Below are positions 1 through 6,207 of a stretch of 6,737 nt of DNA, in pieces. The notes beneath the pieces were generated by a model. It was not told the origin of the DNA and did no database searches. It saw nothing but the letters and a program-made list of their open reading frames with translations. Every line of letters starts with the position of its first letter. Position 1 is the stretch's first letter. Where the stretch lies: NCBI GenBank assembly GCA_023459535.1, contig JAEWTK010000076.1, forward strand, positions 1-6,737, in the 5' to 3' direction. Source of the DNA: Pseudomonadota bacterium. GTDB taxonomy: Bacteria > Pseudomonadota > Gammaproteobacteria > Burkholderiales > Methylophilaceae. Both the position numbers and the translations under genes were made by a program.

Positions 1-673
1 CGCGCCCGTACATCATGTCGTAAGCCAGTGCGCCCGGCGCAAAAACACCTGGGGGCAAGGGCAGTTCACTGTCGCTCAACCCTGCTGATGTCGCATTGAT
101 GACAATGTCGAAAGCCTGTCCCTGCAAATCTTCAAACGCTTGTGCCTGCACCGATACAAAACGGAAATCACCCCGTTCCTCGATCTTCTTGACCATGATC
201 AGCGCCTTGTCCAGCGTCCGGTTACTGATAATCAAGAGGCCGGGATGCTGTTCAAGTACAGGATGCAACACCCCTTCCGCCGCGCCACCGGCACCGATCA
301 GCAGCACACGCTTGCCCTGAATGGCGACCGCAAGATTTTGCTGAATATCGCGCACCAGACCGACGCCATCGGTGTTGTCACCGACCACGCCTTCGTCATT
401 GAACAGCAAGGTATTGACTGCACCGGCATCGTTCGCACGCTCGGTCAAGCGGTCTGCCAATTGAAACGCCTCCAGTTTGAACGGCACCGTCACGTTGGCA
501 CCCTTGAAACCGGCTGTACGCATGGCGGCGACCGTCTGCGCGAAACCGTCGAGCGGCGCCAGAATCTTTTCATAGCGGATGTCCTGCGCCGTCTGCCTGG
601 CGAATGCCGCGTGAATCTGCGGAGATTTGCTGTGCTCGACCGGATGTCCGATGACTGCATAACGGTCCGTCAT
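1..673 (-). CDS. aroE: Shikimate dehydrogenase AroE, 3'-truncated by the window edge
   Basis: This enzyme catalyses NADP-dependent reduction of 3-dehydroshikimate to shikimate in the cytoplasm, in the chorismate/aromatic amino acid pathway. I translated the minus strand from the ATG at 673 and obtained 224 open codons running off base 1. The family is usually about 270 residues, so roughly 50 C-terminal residues are missing. The N-terminal substrate motif is YAVIGHPVEHSKSPQIH (residues 5-21). NVTVPFK (60-66) carries the catalytic Lys66. AVN (85-87) and GDNTDG (98-103) supply Asn87 and catalytic Asp102. The nucleotide-binding glycine loop is GAGGAA (127-132), and NRT (151-153) is the NADP 2'-phosphate-recognition motif. 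NATSAG (193-198) and DMMYG (219-223) follow. AGGAAAG ends 8 nt upstream of the ATG. The rhodanese gene ends 42 bp upstream on the same strand, so the two are probably co-transcribed. No frameshift is seen. Confidence 0.95.
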   Translation of the reverse strand, partial: MTDRYAVIGHPVEHSKSPQIHAAFARQTAQDIRYEKILAPLDGFAQTVAAMRTAGFKGANVTVPFKLEAFQLADRLTERANDAGAVNTLLFNDEGVVGDNTDGVGLVRDIQQNLAVAIQGKRVLLIGAGGAAEGVLHPVLEQHPGLLIISNRTLDKALIMVKKIEERGDFRFVSVQAQAFEDLQGQAFDIVINATSAGLSDSELPLPPGVFAPGALAYDMMYGR

Positions 674-715
674 GCGGCCGGCTTTCCTGCAGAAAGGTAT
701 CGCGCGCGCATCGAA

Positions 716-1171
716 TCAGCCATGTGTCCACGGCAGGTTCGCTGCTTTCCAGCCATTGATCTTGCCGCGTTGACCGCTAGCGGCCTCTGCCTCGCCTTCG
801 AAACCTTCCAGTACATTAAAGGCTTCGGCATAACCGGCAGCAGCAGCGGCTGTCGCCGCGTGATTGGAACGGCCTCCGGTGCGGCAGATGAACATCACCA
901 GCGCTTCCTGATCGATCTGCATCCTCAACTGGTTCAAAAAGTCCGGATTCGGCACCCAGTCAGGATAGTAAGCCCACTCGATATGGGTCGCATCAGGGAT
1001 GCTGCCGACCAGATCGAGTTCGGCCCGGCTACGCACATCCACCAGCTTGGCGCTCGGCGCCAGCTGCAGCACCTGTTGCGCTTCATCAGGGGTCAGGGCG
1101 CCGGCGTAGGGCAAGCCGCGCTCTACCGCACGCTGCCTCGCATGTTGCAAGATTTTATTGAGTGACTCCAT
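716..1171 (-). CDS. Single-domain rhodanese-like sulfurtransferase
   Basis: This is a small cytoplasmic rhodanese-fold protein of 151 residues. Family members carry sulfane sulfur as a persulfide on an active-site cysteine; the acceptor here is unknown. The loop CRTGGRS has the nucleophile at Cys96, preceded by the hydrophobic strand ALVMFI. The N-terminal CH2A-like motif is KLVDVRSRAEL (about 42-52), and the C-terminus has GWKAANLPW, typical of this family. There is no signal peptide or membrane segment. A longer reading frame starts at 1195, but I chose the ATG at 1171 because GAGGAG lies 6 nt upstream (1178-1183), while nothing like a ribosome binding site precedes 1195. It is the first gene of a probable two-gene unit with aroE and is divergent from glnA. 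The fold assignment is firm. No specific pathway can be read from the sequence, so I give no symbol. Confidence 0.9.
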   Translation of the reverse strand: MESLNKILQHARQRAVERGLPYAGALTPDEAQQVLQLAPSAKLVDVRSRAELDLVGSIPDATHIEWAYYPDWVPNPDFLNQLRMQIDQEALVMFICRTGGRSNHAATAAAAAGYAEAFNVLEGFEGEAEAASGQRGKINGWKAANLPWTHG

Positions 1172-1243
1172 GACCGACTCCTCTATATTTTCCATTCAAA
1201 ATGCCCGTCATCCGGGCTGCCATCTATCCGGCAACTGCATCAA

Positions 1244-1249
1244 ATTATA
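1244..1249 (-). promoter_or_regulatory. Candidate sigma-70 -10 element for rhodanese-aroE
   Basis: A perfect TATAAT reads on the minus strand, placing a start near 1237 and giving a ~66-nt leader to the rhodanese ATG at 1171. No good -35 hexamer is present at 16-18 bp spacing, so the promoter may be weak or activator-dependent. The strong NtrC palindrome is centred about 46 bp upstream of the inferred start. Confidence 0.4.
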
Positions 1250-1274
1250 GCCGTTTTCTTCACTTGCCGATGGT

Positions 1275-1291
1275 GGCACCAAATTGGTGCA
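1275..1291. promoter_or_regulatory. NtrC binding site 1 (perfect dyad) upstream of glnA
   Basis: GCACCAAATTGGTGC (1276-1290) is a perfect 15-bp dyad that fits the known NtrC consensus TGCACCA-N3-TGGTGCA, with 13 of the 14 specified bases matched over 1275-1291. Its centre at 1283 is about 127 bp upstream of the inferred sigma-54 start, a normal enhancer distance for NtrC. Confidence 0.85.
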
Positions 1292-1305
1292 AAGCGTCAG
1301 CTTCG

Positions 1306-1322
1306 TGCACCAATATCTATCA
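1306..1322. promoter_or_regulatory. NtrC binding site 2 (one good half-site) upstream of glnA
   Basis: TGCACCA (1306-1312) is a full consensus half-site. The opposite half (1316-1322) matches only 3 of 7 bases. Its centre at 1314 lies 31 bp, about three helical turns, from site 1, which resembles the spacing of the paired NtrC sites at enteric glnA. The phasing suggests a lower-affinity partner bound cooperatively. Confidence 0.6.
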
Positions 1323-1333
1323 ACATTCGGCTG

Positions 1334-1367
1334 TTCTCATTTATAACCTTATGTGTGAAAATGAGAA
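1334..1367. repeat. Inverted repeat between NtrC sites and the glnA promoter
   Basis: TTCTCATTT (1334-1342) and AAATGAGAA (1359-1367) are perfect 9-bp inverted arms separated by 16 bp. The centre is about 60 bp upstream of the inferred glnA start, in the DNA that must loop for NtrC to contact sigma-54 polymerase. I recognise no specific regulator. The arms loosely recall Fur-type hexamers, but the spacing does not fit a Fur box. Confidence 0.5.
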
Positions 1368-1383
1368 TATGTAATTTAAGCGA

Positions 1384-1399
1384 TGGCACATTTCCTGCT
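1384..1399 (+). promoter_or_regulatory. Sigma-54 (-24/-12) promoter of glnA
   Basis: TGGCAC-N5-CTGCT matches the RpoN consensus TGGCAC-N5-TTGCW at all but one position. The invariant GG (1385-1386) and GC (1397-1398) are correctly spaced. Transcription would start near 1410, giving a leader of about 60 nt. Two NtrC sites lie at about -127 and -96, completing a standard nitrogen-regulated promoter. Confidence 0.88.
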
Positions 1400-1470
1400 A
1401 GTTACAAAATCTAAAAAATAGTTTCATCCCAGATTTTAATCATCCTTATCAATTGTTTTAGGAGAATCAA

Positions 1471-2880
1471 ATGGCGGTCGCTGATGTAATGAAAATGGTA
1501 AAGGAAAATGACATCAAATTCGTCGATTTTCGTTTTACCGATACCAAGGGCAAGGAACAACACGTTACTGTGCCGATTTCAGCCTTCAATGAAGACAAGT
1601 TCACCGAAGGCCACGCTTTTGACGGCTCTTCCATTTCCGGCTGGAAAGGCATCCAGGCATCCGACATGCAACTGATGCCGGATCCAGACACCGCCAATAT
1701 CGATCCATTCATGGACGAGCCAACCCTGATCCTGACCTGTGATGTTGTCGACCCGACAGACGGCAAGGGTTATGACCGCTGCCCACGCAGTCTGGCAAAA
1801 CGTGCCGAAGCCTATCTGAAATCCAGCGGCCTCGGTGATACTGCCTACTTTGGCCCTGAACCTGAATTCTTCATTTTCGACTCCATCCAATGGAGCGCCG
1901 GCATGCAAGGCTGTTCAGTCAAGATCACCTCGGAAGAAGGCGCTTGGGCATCCGGCGACAACTTTGAAGGCGGCAACACCGGTCACCGTCCTGGCGTAAA
2001 AGGCGGTTATTTCCCGGTGCCTCCAGTCGATTCACTGCAGGACGTCCGCTCCGCCATGTGCGTCGCACTGGAAGAAATGGGCATCCCGGTCGAAGTCCAT
2101 CACCACGAAGTGGCGACTGCCGGTCAATGTGAAATCGGCACCAAGTTCAACACGCTTACCCGCCGCGCCGACTGGACTCAGGTACTGAAATACGTCGTCC
2201 TGAATACAGCGCACGCCTACGGCAAGACTGCGACCTTCATGCCCAAGCCATTCTTCGGCGACAACGGCTCCGGTATGCACGTCCACCAATCCATATGGAA
2301 AGACGGCAAGAACCTGTTCGCAGGTAACGGTTACGCCGGCCTGAGCGAGTTCGCACTGTATTACATCGGCGGCATCATTAAACATGCCCGTGCACTGAAC
2401 GCCATCACCAATCCGGCTACCAACTCCTACAAGCGCTTGGTACCACACTTTGAGGCACCGGTAAAACTGGCCTATTCTGCCAAGAACCGTTCCGCTGCGA
2501 TTCGCATCCCGTTCGTCCATGGCGACAAGGCGCGCCGTGTTGAAGCCCGCTTCCCGGATCCTACGGCCAACCCATACCTGGCATTCAGCGCCCTGCTGAT
2601 GGCTGGTCTGGATGGCGTGCAAAACAAGATCCATCCAGGCGAGCCAGCAACCAAGGACCTTTACCATCTGCCTCCTGAAGAAGATGCTCAGATCCCAACT
2701 GTCTGCTCCTCACTCGAGCAGGCACTGGAAGCCCTGGATAAGGATCGCGAATTCCTGACCCGTGGCGGCGTCTTCTCTGAAGACTGGATCAACAGCTACA
2801 TCGAGCTGAAGATGGAAGAAGTCAACAAGCTGCGCATGACCCCTCACCCGGTCGAGTTTGGCATGTACTACAGCTGCTAA
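1471..2880 (+). CDS. glnA: Glutamine synthetase, type I (GSI-beta)
   Basis: This enzyme catalyses ATP-dependent amidation of glutamate with ammonia to glutamine. It is the main ammonium-assimilation enzyme and a cytoplasmic dodecamer in this family. The length of 469 residues equals the E. coli enzyme, and key residues align with a one-residue Met offset: Asp51 in FDGSS, Glu130/Glu132 in [10 protein letters not shown] and Glu213 in HHEVA. Also aligned are His270 in [10 protein letters not shown], Glu328 in HFEAP, Arg340 in [10 protein letters not shown] and Arg360 in EARFPDP. Tyr398 in DLYHLPPEE is the conserved adenylylation tyrosine, so control by a GlnE-type adenylyltransferase is expected. 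The protein ends in MYYSC. TAGGAGA lies 5 nt upstream of the ATG. Expression is predicted to be driven by NtrC-P and sigma-54, and an intrinsic terminator 45 nt after the stop separates it from downstream genes. No disruption is seen. Confidence 0.98.
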   Translation: MAVADVMKMVKENDIKFVDFRFTDTKGKEQHVTVPISAFNEDKFTEGHAFDGSSISGWKGIQASDMQLMPDPDTANIDPFMDEPTLILTCDVVDPTDGKGYDRCPRSLAKRAEAYLKSSGLGDTAYFGPEPEFFIFDSIQWSAGMQGCSVKITSEEGAWASGDNFEGGNTGHRPGVKGGYFPVPPVDSLQDVRSAMCVALEEMGIPVEVHHHEVATAGQCEIGTKFNTLTRRADWTQVLKYVVLNTAHAYGKTATFMPKPFFGDNGSGMHVHQSIWKDGKNLFAGNGYAGLSEFALYYIGGIIKHARALNAITNPATNSYKRLVPHFEAPVKLAYSAKNRSAAIRIPFVHGDKARRVEARFPDPTANPYLAFSALLMAGLDGVQNKIHPGEPATKDLYHLPPEEDAQIPTVCSSLEQALEALDKDREFLTRGGVFSEDWINSYIELKMEEVNKLRMTPHPVEFGMYYSC

Positions 2881-2925
2881 GCTATTGCAGCAAGAATCCG
2901 GATGGTCCTTTATCAATCGTCCGTC

Positions 2926-2954
2926 AAAAACGGTAGCCTGGGCTGCCGTTTTTT
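2926..2954 (+). terminator. Intrinsic terminator after glnA
   Basis: AAAAACGGTAGC and GCTGCCGTTTTT form a 12-bp stem with one G-U pair around a CTGG loop, followed by a T run ending at 2954. The A tract on the 5' side means it could also work on the opposite strand. It lies 45 nt after the glnA stop and should uncouple glnA from the DUF4124 gene and ntrBC. Confidence 0.9.
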
Positions 2955-3009
2955 ATGTCTGTCATTCACTGAATAAAGCGGAGGGTCAACGCAGCACCCT
3001 TTCTACTCG

Positions 3010-3038
3010 TTGCCTTAGTAGCATGTCTCCACTACACT
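3010..3038 (+). promoter_or_regulatory. Candidate sigma-70 promoter for the DUF4124 gene
   Basis: TTGCCT (3010-3015) and TACACT (3033-3038) are separated by 17 bp, each matching 4 of 6 consensus bases. The start would be near 3045, leaving only about 16 nt before the preferred ATG at 3061. It is the best match between the glnA terminator and this gene, but it is weak. Confidence 0.35.
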
Positions 3039-3060
3039 CCGTCTTATGGAATCACATCAC

Positions 3061-3552
3061 ATGAAAAAATCACTTTCATTACTTGCACTTGGCTGTGCTT
3101 TGCTGGCACTGACGCCAACTGCAATGGCGGAAATCTACAAAGTCATTGATGAGAATGGCCGTGTCACCTATACCAACATGCCCGTTAAAGGGGCAAAGAA
3201 ACTCGATATCGATCCGCCGCCCACTAATGGTGCATCCGCGTCCAATCGCGAAGTCAAAACCCCCACGCCCTCCAGTTTCCCCCGCGTAGACAAACAAACG
3301 CAAAACCAGCGCGACAACACTCGCAAACAGATCCTTCAGGCAGAGCTTGAAGCAGAAAAAAAAGCGCTGGAAGAAGCAAAGAAAGCCTATGAAGAAGGTG
3401 CCGCCAAACCCGAGGTATACAAGGGCGCCAACGGCAAGACCTACCGCAATGTCGCCAAGTTCGAAGAGAAGATGAAGCAGTTGCAAGCCAATGTGGACAC
3501 CCATGAGAAGAACATCCAATTGCTGCAAAAAGAGCTGGACGCGCTCAATTAA
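3061..3552 (+). CDS. Exported DUF4124-domain protein with C-terminal coiled coil, function unknown
   Basis: This is a predicted periplasmic or envelope protein of 163 residues. Residues 1-23 form a Sec signal peptide: MKK, a hydrophobic core, then TAMA with likely signal peptidase I cleavage before Glu24. The mature N-terminus, EIYKVIDENGRVTYTN (24-39), is the DUF4124 signature, a short beta-rich module common at the start of exported proteobacterial proteins and without an established activity. A Pro/Ser/Thr-rich linker spans about 51-80. Two charged heptad-like helices (about 85-113 and 131-162) follow, split by a segment containing YKGANGKTYRN. I prefer the ATG at 3061 because it gives a classical signal peptide; an in-frame ATG at 3046 adds MESHH and also lacks a good ribosome binding site. 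The gene lies between the glnA terminator and ntrB (54-bp gap, no terminator seen), so read-through into ntrBC is possible. Any role in nitrogen control is unproven. Confidence 0.85.
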   Translation: MKKSLSLLALGCALLALTPTAMAEIYKVIDENGRVTYTNMPVKGAKKLDIDPPPTNGASASNREVKTPTPSSFPRVDKQTQNQRDNTRKQILQAELEAEKKALEEAKKAYEEGAAKPEVYKGANGKTYRNVAKFEEKMKQLQANVDTHEKNIQLLQKELDALN

Positions 3553-3576
3553 AATTTTCTCCATACCAACCCACTG

Positions 3577-3592
3577 TGGCCTGGCTTTTGCT
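3577..3592 (+). promoter_or_regulatory. Candidate sigma-54 promoter immediately upstream of ntrB
   Basis: TGGCCT-N5-TTGCT keeps the invariant GG (3578-3579) and GC (3590-3591) at the exact RpoN spacing, differing from TGGCAC-N5-TTGCW at two positions. The start would be near 3603, only about 4 nt before the ntrB ATG. No NtrC dyad is visible nearby; one isolated TGGTGCA half-site lies at 3228-3234 inside the DUF4124 gene. Chance occurrence is possible. Confidence 0.35.
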
Positions 3593-3602
3593 TAGCCTAA
3601 GC
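3590..3602. repeat. 13-bp palindrome abutting the ntrB start
   Basis: GCTTAG-C-CTAAGC is a perfect dyad with a single central base, ending 4 bp before the ntrB ATG where a Shine-Dalgarno would be expected. It overlaps the -12 region of the candidate sigma-54 element. It could be an operator or a small RNA hairpin, or be accidental. Confidence 0.45.
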
Positions 3603-3606
3603 TGCC

Positions 3607-4710
3607 ATGGATCAAACCACCCCATCATCATTCGCCGGACTGGAACATTTAGCCACTGCCGTCATCCTGCTCGATAAAAAGCGGGATGTCGTTTATGCCA
3701 ACCCAGGGGCCGAAGTTGTCTTTGCCCTGAGTGCAAAACAGATACGCGGGCTCAACATCTCGCAGGTATTCCCGGATTGTGAAATCCTGCATGGCGCACT
3801 GGAACATGCCATCAAGAACCACAGCCCGTTCCGCGAGCATGAATTTGTCATTACCACCTTGCGGCAAAATTCTCTGGCCGTGACCTGCACCGTAACTCCG
3901 GTAGAACTGGCGCCAGCATGCCTGGTCCTTGAGTTTCAACAGATGGATCAGCAACTGCGTATCGCCCGTGAGGAACGCATGCTGATTCAGCAACAGGCCA
4001 ATGCCGAGCTTCTGCGCAATCTGGCGCACGAAATTCGTAACCCGCTCGGCGGTCTGCGTGGCGCAGCACAACTGCTTGAGCATGAATTGCCGCAGGTCAG
4101 TCTGCGTGAATATACCCAGGTTATCATCAAGGAAGCCGACCGCCTGCAATCCCTGATGGATCGCCTGCTGGTACCGCACCGCGTGCCCAAATACGAACCA
4201 ACCAACATCCATGAAGTGCTGGAACGCGTACGCAGCCTTTTATTGGCCGAATCGCCCAAAGGTATCATCATCAAGCGTGATTACGACATCAGCCTGCCGG
4301 AACTGATTGGTGACCGCGAGAAGCTGATACAGGCCGTGCTCAACATCGCCAGAAACGCGGCGCAGGCCATGCAAATACATCCCAATGATACCGGCGCACC
4401 GTCCGAAATCATCCTGCGCACGCGCGCCGAGCGTCAAGTCACGCTGGCGAGAAAACGCTATCGCGTCGCCATCAAGCTGCAGATTATCGACAACGGCCCC
4501 GGTATCCCACCGGAGATTCGCGACCGCATTTTCTTCCCGCTGGTCTCCGGCACCGAAGGTGGCTCCGGCTTGGGCCTGACACTAGCCCAAACATTCATTA
4601 CCCAACATCACGGCATGATCGAATGCGAAAGCAGCCCCGGTCACACCTGTTTTACCATCCTGCTCCCAATAGAGAGCTCTGCCATGAACGGCTCAGTACC
4701 ACGGCAATAA
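3607..4710 (+). CDS. glnL (ntrB): Nitrogen regulation sensor histidine kinase/phosphatase NtrB (NRII)
   Basis: This is a soluble two-component kinase that phosphorylates NtrC under nitrogen limitation. In studied relatives PII protein switches it to a phosphatase. It has 367 residues against 349 in E. coli. An N-terminal PAS domain occupies about 10-110 (TAVILLDKKRDVVYANPGAE), with no transmembrane segments. The dimerisation/phosphoacceptor domain has His141 in NLAHEIRNPLGGLRGAAQLL. The ATPase domain shows the N box with Asn246/Asn250 (VLNIARNAAQAM), G1 DNGPGIP (295-301), FFPLVSG (309-315) and G2 GSGLGL (319-324). An in-frame stop at 3598-3600 and the absence of other upstream starts fix the ATG at 3607, yet no Shine-Dalgarno precedes it. 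ntrC starts 22 bp after the stop, so the two form an operon. A sigma-54-like element overlaps the start region. Confidence 0.96.
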   Translation: MDQTTPSSFAGLEHLATAVILLDKKRDVVYANPGAEVVFALSAKQIRGLNISQVFPDCEILHGALEHAIKNHSPFREHEFVITTLRQNSLAVTCTVTPVELAPACLVLEFQQMDQQLRIAREERMLIQQQANAELLRNLAHEIRNPLGGLRGAAQLLEHELPQVSLREYTQVIIKEADRLQSLMDRLLVPHRVPKYEPTNIHEVLERVRSLLLAESPKGIIIKRDYDISLPELIGDREKLIQAVLNIARNAAQAMQIHPNDTGAPSEIILRTRAERQVTLARKRYRVAIKLQIIDNGPGIPPEIRDRIFFPLVSGTEGGSGLGLTLAQTFITQHHGMIECESSPGHTCFTILLPIESSAMNGSVPRQ

Positions 4711-4732
4711 ATACGCATCAGGAATGAATCAT

Positions 4733-6121
4733 ATGAAACCGATCTGGATAATTGACGACGATAAATCGATACGCTGGGTGTTCGAAAAAGCACTGGCGCG
4801 TACGGACATGGAGTTCAGGACTTTCTCTTCCGTACCGGAAGCACTCAATGCCTTGAACCGCGAGGAACCGCAGGTAGTAGTCAGCGACATCCGCATGCCC
4901 AACGGCTCCGGCCTGGATTTCCTGCAGGAGATCAGACAGCGCCTGCCCGATGTTCCGGTCATCATCATGACCGCTTACTCGGATCTGGAAAGCGCCGTTG
5001 CCGCCTTCCAGGGTGGGGCCTTTGAATACCTGGCCAAGCCGTTCGATGTCGATCAGGCGATCGAGATCATCCGCCGCGCTGTCGAAGAGAGCATGCGGCA
5101 GGCAACCGAGGTCGTGACGCTCGAGGAATCGCCGGAGATCATTGGTCAGGCTCCCGCCATGCAGGAAGTATTCCGTGCCATTGGCCGTCTCAGCCGCTCG
5201 CATGCCACGGTACTGATCAACGGCGAATCCGGCACCGGCAAGGAACTGGTCGCCAGCGCACTGCACCGCCACAGCCCGCGCGCCGAAAAACCCTTTATCG
5301 CCATCAATACTGCTGCCATCCCCAAGGATCTGCTGGAATCCGAACTATTTGGTCACGAACGCGGAGCATTTACCGGTGCCCAGGCTGCAAGACGGGGACG
5401 TTTCGAGCAGGCCGATGGCGGCACTTTGTTTCTTGATGAAATCGGCGACATGCCTTCCGACTTGCAGACACGATTACTGCGTGTGTTGTGCGACGGCCAG
5501 TTCTACCGGGTCGGCGGACACCAGCCGGTCAAGGTCAATGTACGCATCATTGCCGCCACTCACCAGGACCTTGAAGAACGCGTGAAACTGGGGCTGTTCC
5601 GTGAAGACTTGTTCCACCGCCTCAATGTGATACGCCTCCGCCTTCCGCCACTGCGCGAGCGTCGCGAAGATATCCCGCTGCTGGTCAAACACTTCCTGCA
5701 GCAAAGTGCGCGCGAACTGGGCGTAGATACCAAGATTCCATCCGCCGCGACGCTGACTTACCTCACCAACATGAACTGGAGCGGCAACGTCCGCCAACTG
5801 GAGAATATCTGCCACTGGCTCACCGTCATGGCACCGGGACAGAATATCGACGTGGCCGATCTGCCACCCGAATTGAAGGAAGACTCTGCAAAGCCGCAAA
5901 CTACCAGCAACTGGCGCGAGGCATTGGCGCTGGATGTCATCGACGCCTTGAATCGCGGCGAACAGGAGATCCTCGACAACCGTGCCAAGGATTTCGAGCG
6001 CATCCTCATCACCAAGGCCTTGCAGCACACTGGCGGAAGACGCATCGAGGCCGCGCACCAACTTGGCATCGGTCGCAATACCCTGACCAGAAAGATTCAG
6101 GAACTGGGTATAGACGGATAG
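4733..6121 (+). CDS. glnG (ntrC): Nitrogen regulation response regulator NtrC (NRI), sigma-54 activator
   Basis: This is a bacterial enhancer-binding protein that, once phosphorylated by NtrB, oligomerises and uses ATP to open sigma-54 promoters such as glnA. It has 462 residues against 469 in E. coli. The receiver domain (1-120) has acidic residues Asp8-Asp10, phosphoacceptor Asp52 in [15 protein letters not shown], Thr80 and Lys102. The AAA+ domain has Walker A GESGTGKE (164-171), the sigma-54-contacting loop GAFTGA (211-216), Walker B LFLDE (232-236) and a sensor II region reading [11 protein letters not shown], where a proline is more usual than the serine. The C-terminal Fis-type helix-turn-helix ends the protein ([20 protein letters not shown]). 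I chose the ATG at 4733 because AGGA (4720-4723) lies 9 nt upstream; the in-frame ATG at 4724 would abut that AGGA. The gene is second in the ntrBC operon. Confidence 0.97.
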   Translation: MKPIWIIDDDKSIRWVFEKALARTDMEFRTFSSVPEALNALNREEPQVVVSDIRMPNGSGLDFLQEIRQRLPDVPVIIMTAYSDLESAVAAFQGGAFEYLAKPFDVDQAIEIIRRAVEESMRQATEVVTLEESPEIIGQAPAMQEVFRAIGRLSRSHATVLINGESGTGKELVASALHRHSPRAEKPFIAINTAAIPKDLLESELFGHERGAFTGAQAARRGRFEQADGGTLFLDEIGDMPSDLQTRLLRVLCDGQFYRVGGHQPVKVNVRIIAATHQDLEERVKLGLFREDLFHRLNVIRLRLPPLRERREDIPLLVKHFLQQSARELGVDTKIPSAATLTYLTNMNWSGNVRQLENICHWLTVMAPGQNIDVADLPPELKEDSAKPQTTSNWREALALDVIDALNRGEQEILDNRAKDFERILITKALQHTGGRRIEAAHQLGIGRNTLTRKIQELGIDG

Positions 6122-6207
6122 CCTTGAAGACAATTAGCCACAGAGGGCACAGAGAAAAATGCAACAAGGCTGAAACATAGCTTTTACCTATTGTTCTAGA
6201 AAGCCTT
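6120..6207. repeat. Three-part inverted/direct repeat in the convergent ntrC/methyltransferase junction
   Basis: AGCCTTG (6120-6126) is a perfect 7-bp inverted repeat of CAAGGCT (6165-6171). AGCCTT recurs at 6202-6207, so the central AAGGCT (6166-6171) could pair with either flank, giving mutually exclusive stems with loops of 40 and 30 nt. The left copy begins in the ntrC stop codon and the right copy abuts the methyltransferase stop. No compact GC-rich hairpin with a T tract is present, so a standard intrinsic terminator is not supported. Confidence 0.45.
6139..6154. repeat. CACAGAG tandem motif
   Basis: CACAGAG occurs twice with a 9-bp period (6139-6145 and 6148-6154) in the context TTAGCCACAGAGGGCACAGA, followed by an A run. 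From memory, CCACAGAG/CACAGAG-type strings recur in intergenic regions of many proteobacterial genomes, so this may be one copy of a dispersed repeat. There is no other copy in this window to test that. Confidence 0.5.

Noticed and set aside
140..1165. Long plus-strand open frame of 341 codons
   Set aside because: It lies antisense across both aroE and the rhodanese gene, whose minus-strand products carry clear family motifs. The plus-strand translation has no recognisable domain and no ribosome binding site.
1203..1217. GCCCG/CGGGC mini-hairpin in the rhodanese leader
   Set aside because: A 5-bp stem with a 5-nt loop is too short to argue for attenuation or a riboswitch, and no conserved aptamer features surround it.
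2032..2667. Minus-strand open frame of 211 codons inside glnA
   Set aside because: It is a shadow of the highly conserved glnA coding strand, with no motif in the translation and no start context.
2858..3064. Plus-strand 68-codon frame bridging the glnA end and the terminator
   Set aside because: It overlaps the glnA C-terminus out of frame, runs through the terminator hairpin, and has no Shine-Dalgarno.
3061..3130. Possible lipoprotein signal in the DUF4124 protein (Cys12)
   Set aside because: The residues before the cysteine (A-L-G) do not fit a lipobox, and the hydrophobic core continues past it to a good TAMA signal peptidase I site.
3228..3234. TGGTGCA half-site in the DUF4124 gene as an NtrC enhancer for ntrB
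   Set aside because: The opposite half is poor, and a single 7-bp match is expected about once by chance in a window of this size.
3079..3564. Hydrophobic minus-strand open frame of 161 codons opposite the DUF4124 gene
   Set aside because: Its Phe/Leu richness is explained by reading the Lys/Glu-rich coiled coil backwards. The plus strand has a proper signal peptide and domain.
4330..4500. Apparent insertion between the N box and G1 box of NtrB
   Set aside because: A comparable EIILRTR-containing segment is normal in NtrB proteins, including E. coli, so this is not an added domain.
5474..6133. Minus-strand open frame of 219 codons opposite ntrC
   Set aside because: The plus strand encodes the essential AAA+ and DNA-binding parts of NtrC; the antisense frame resembles no known protein.
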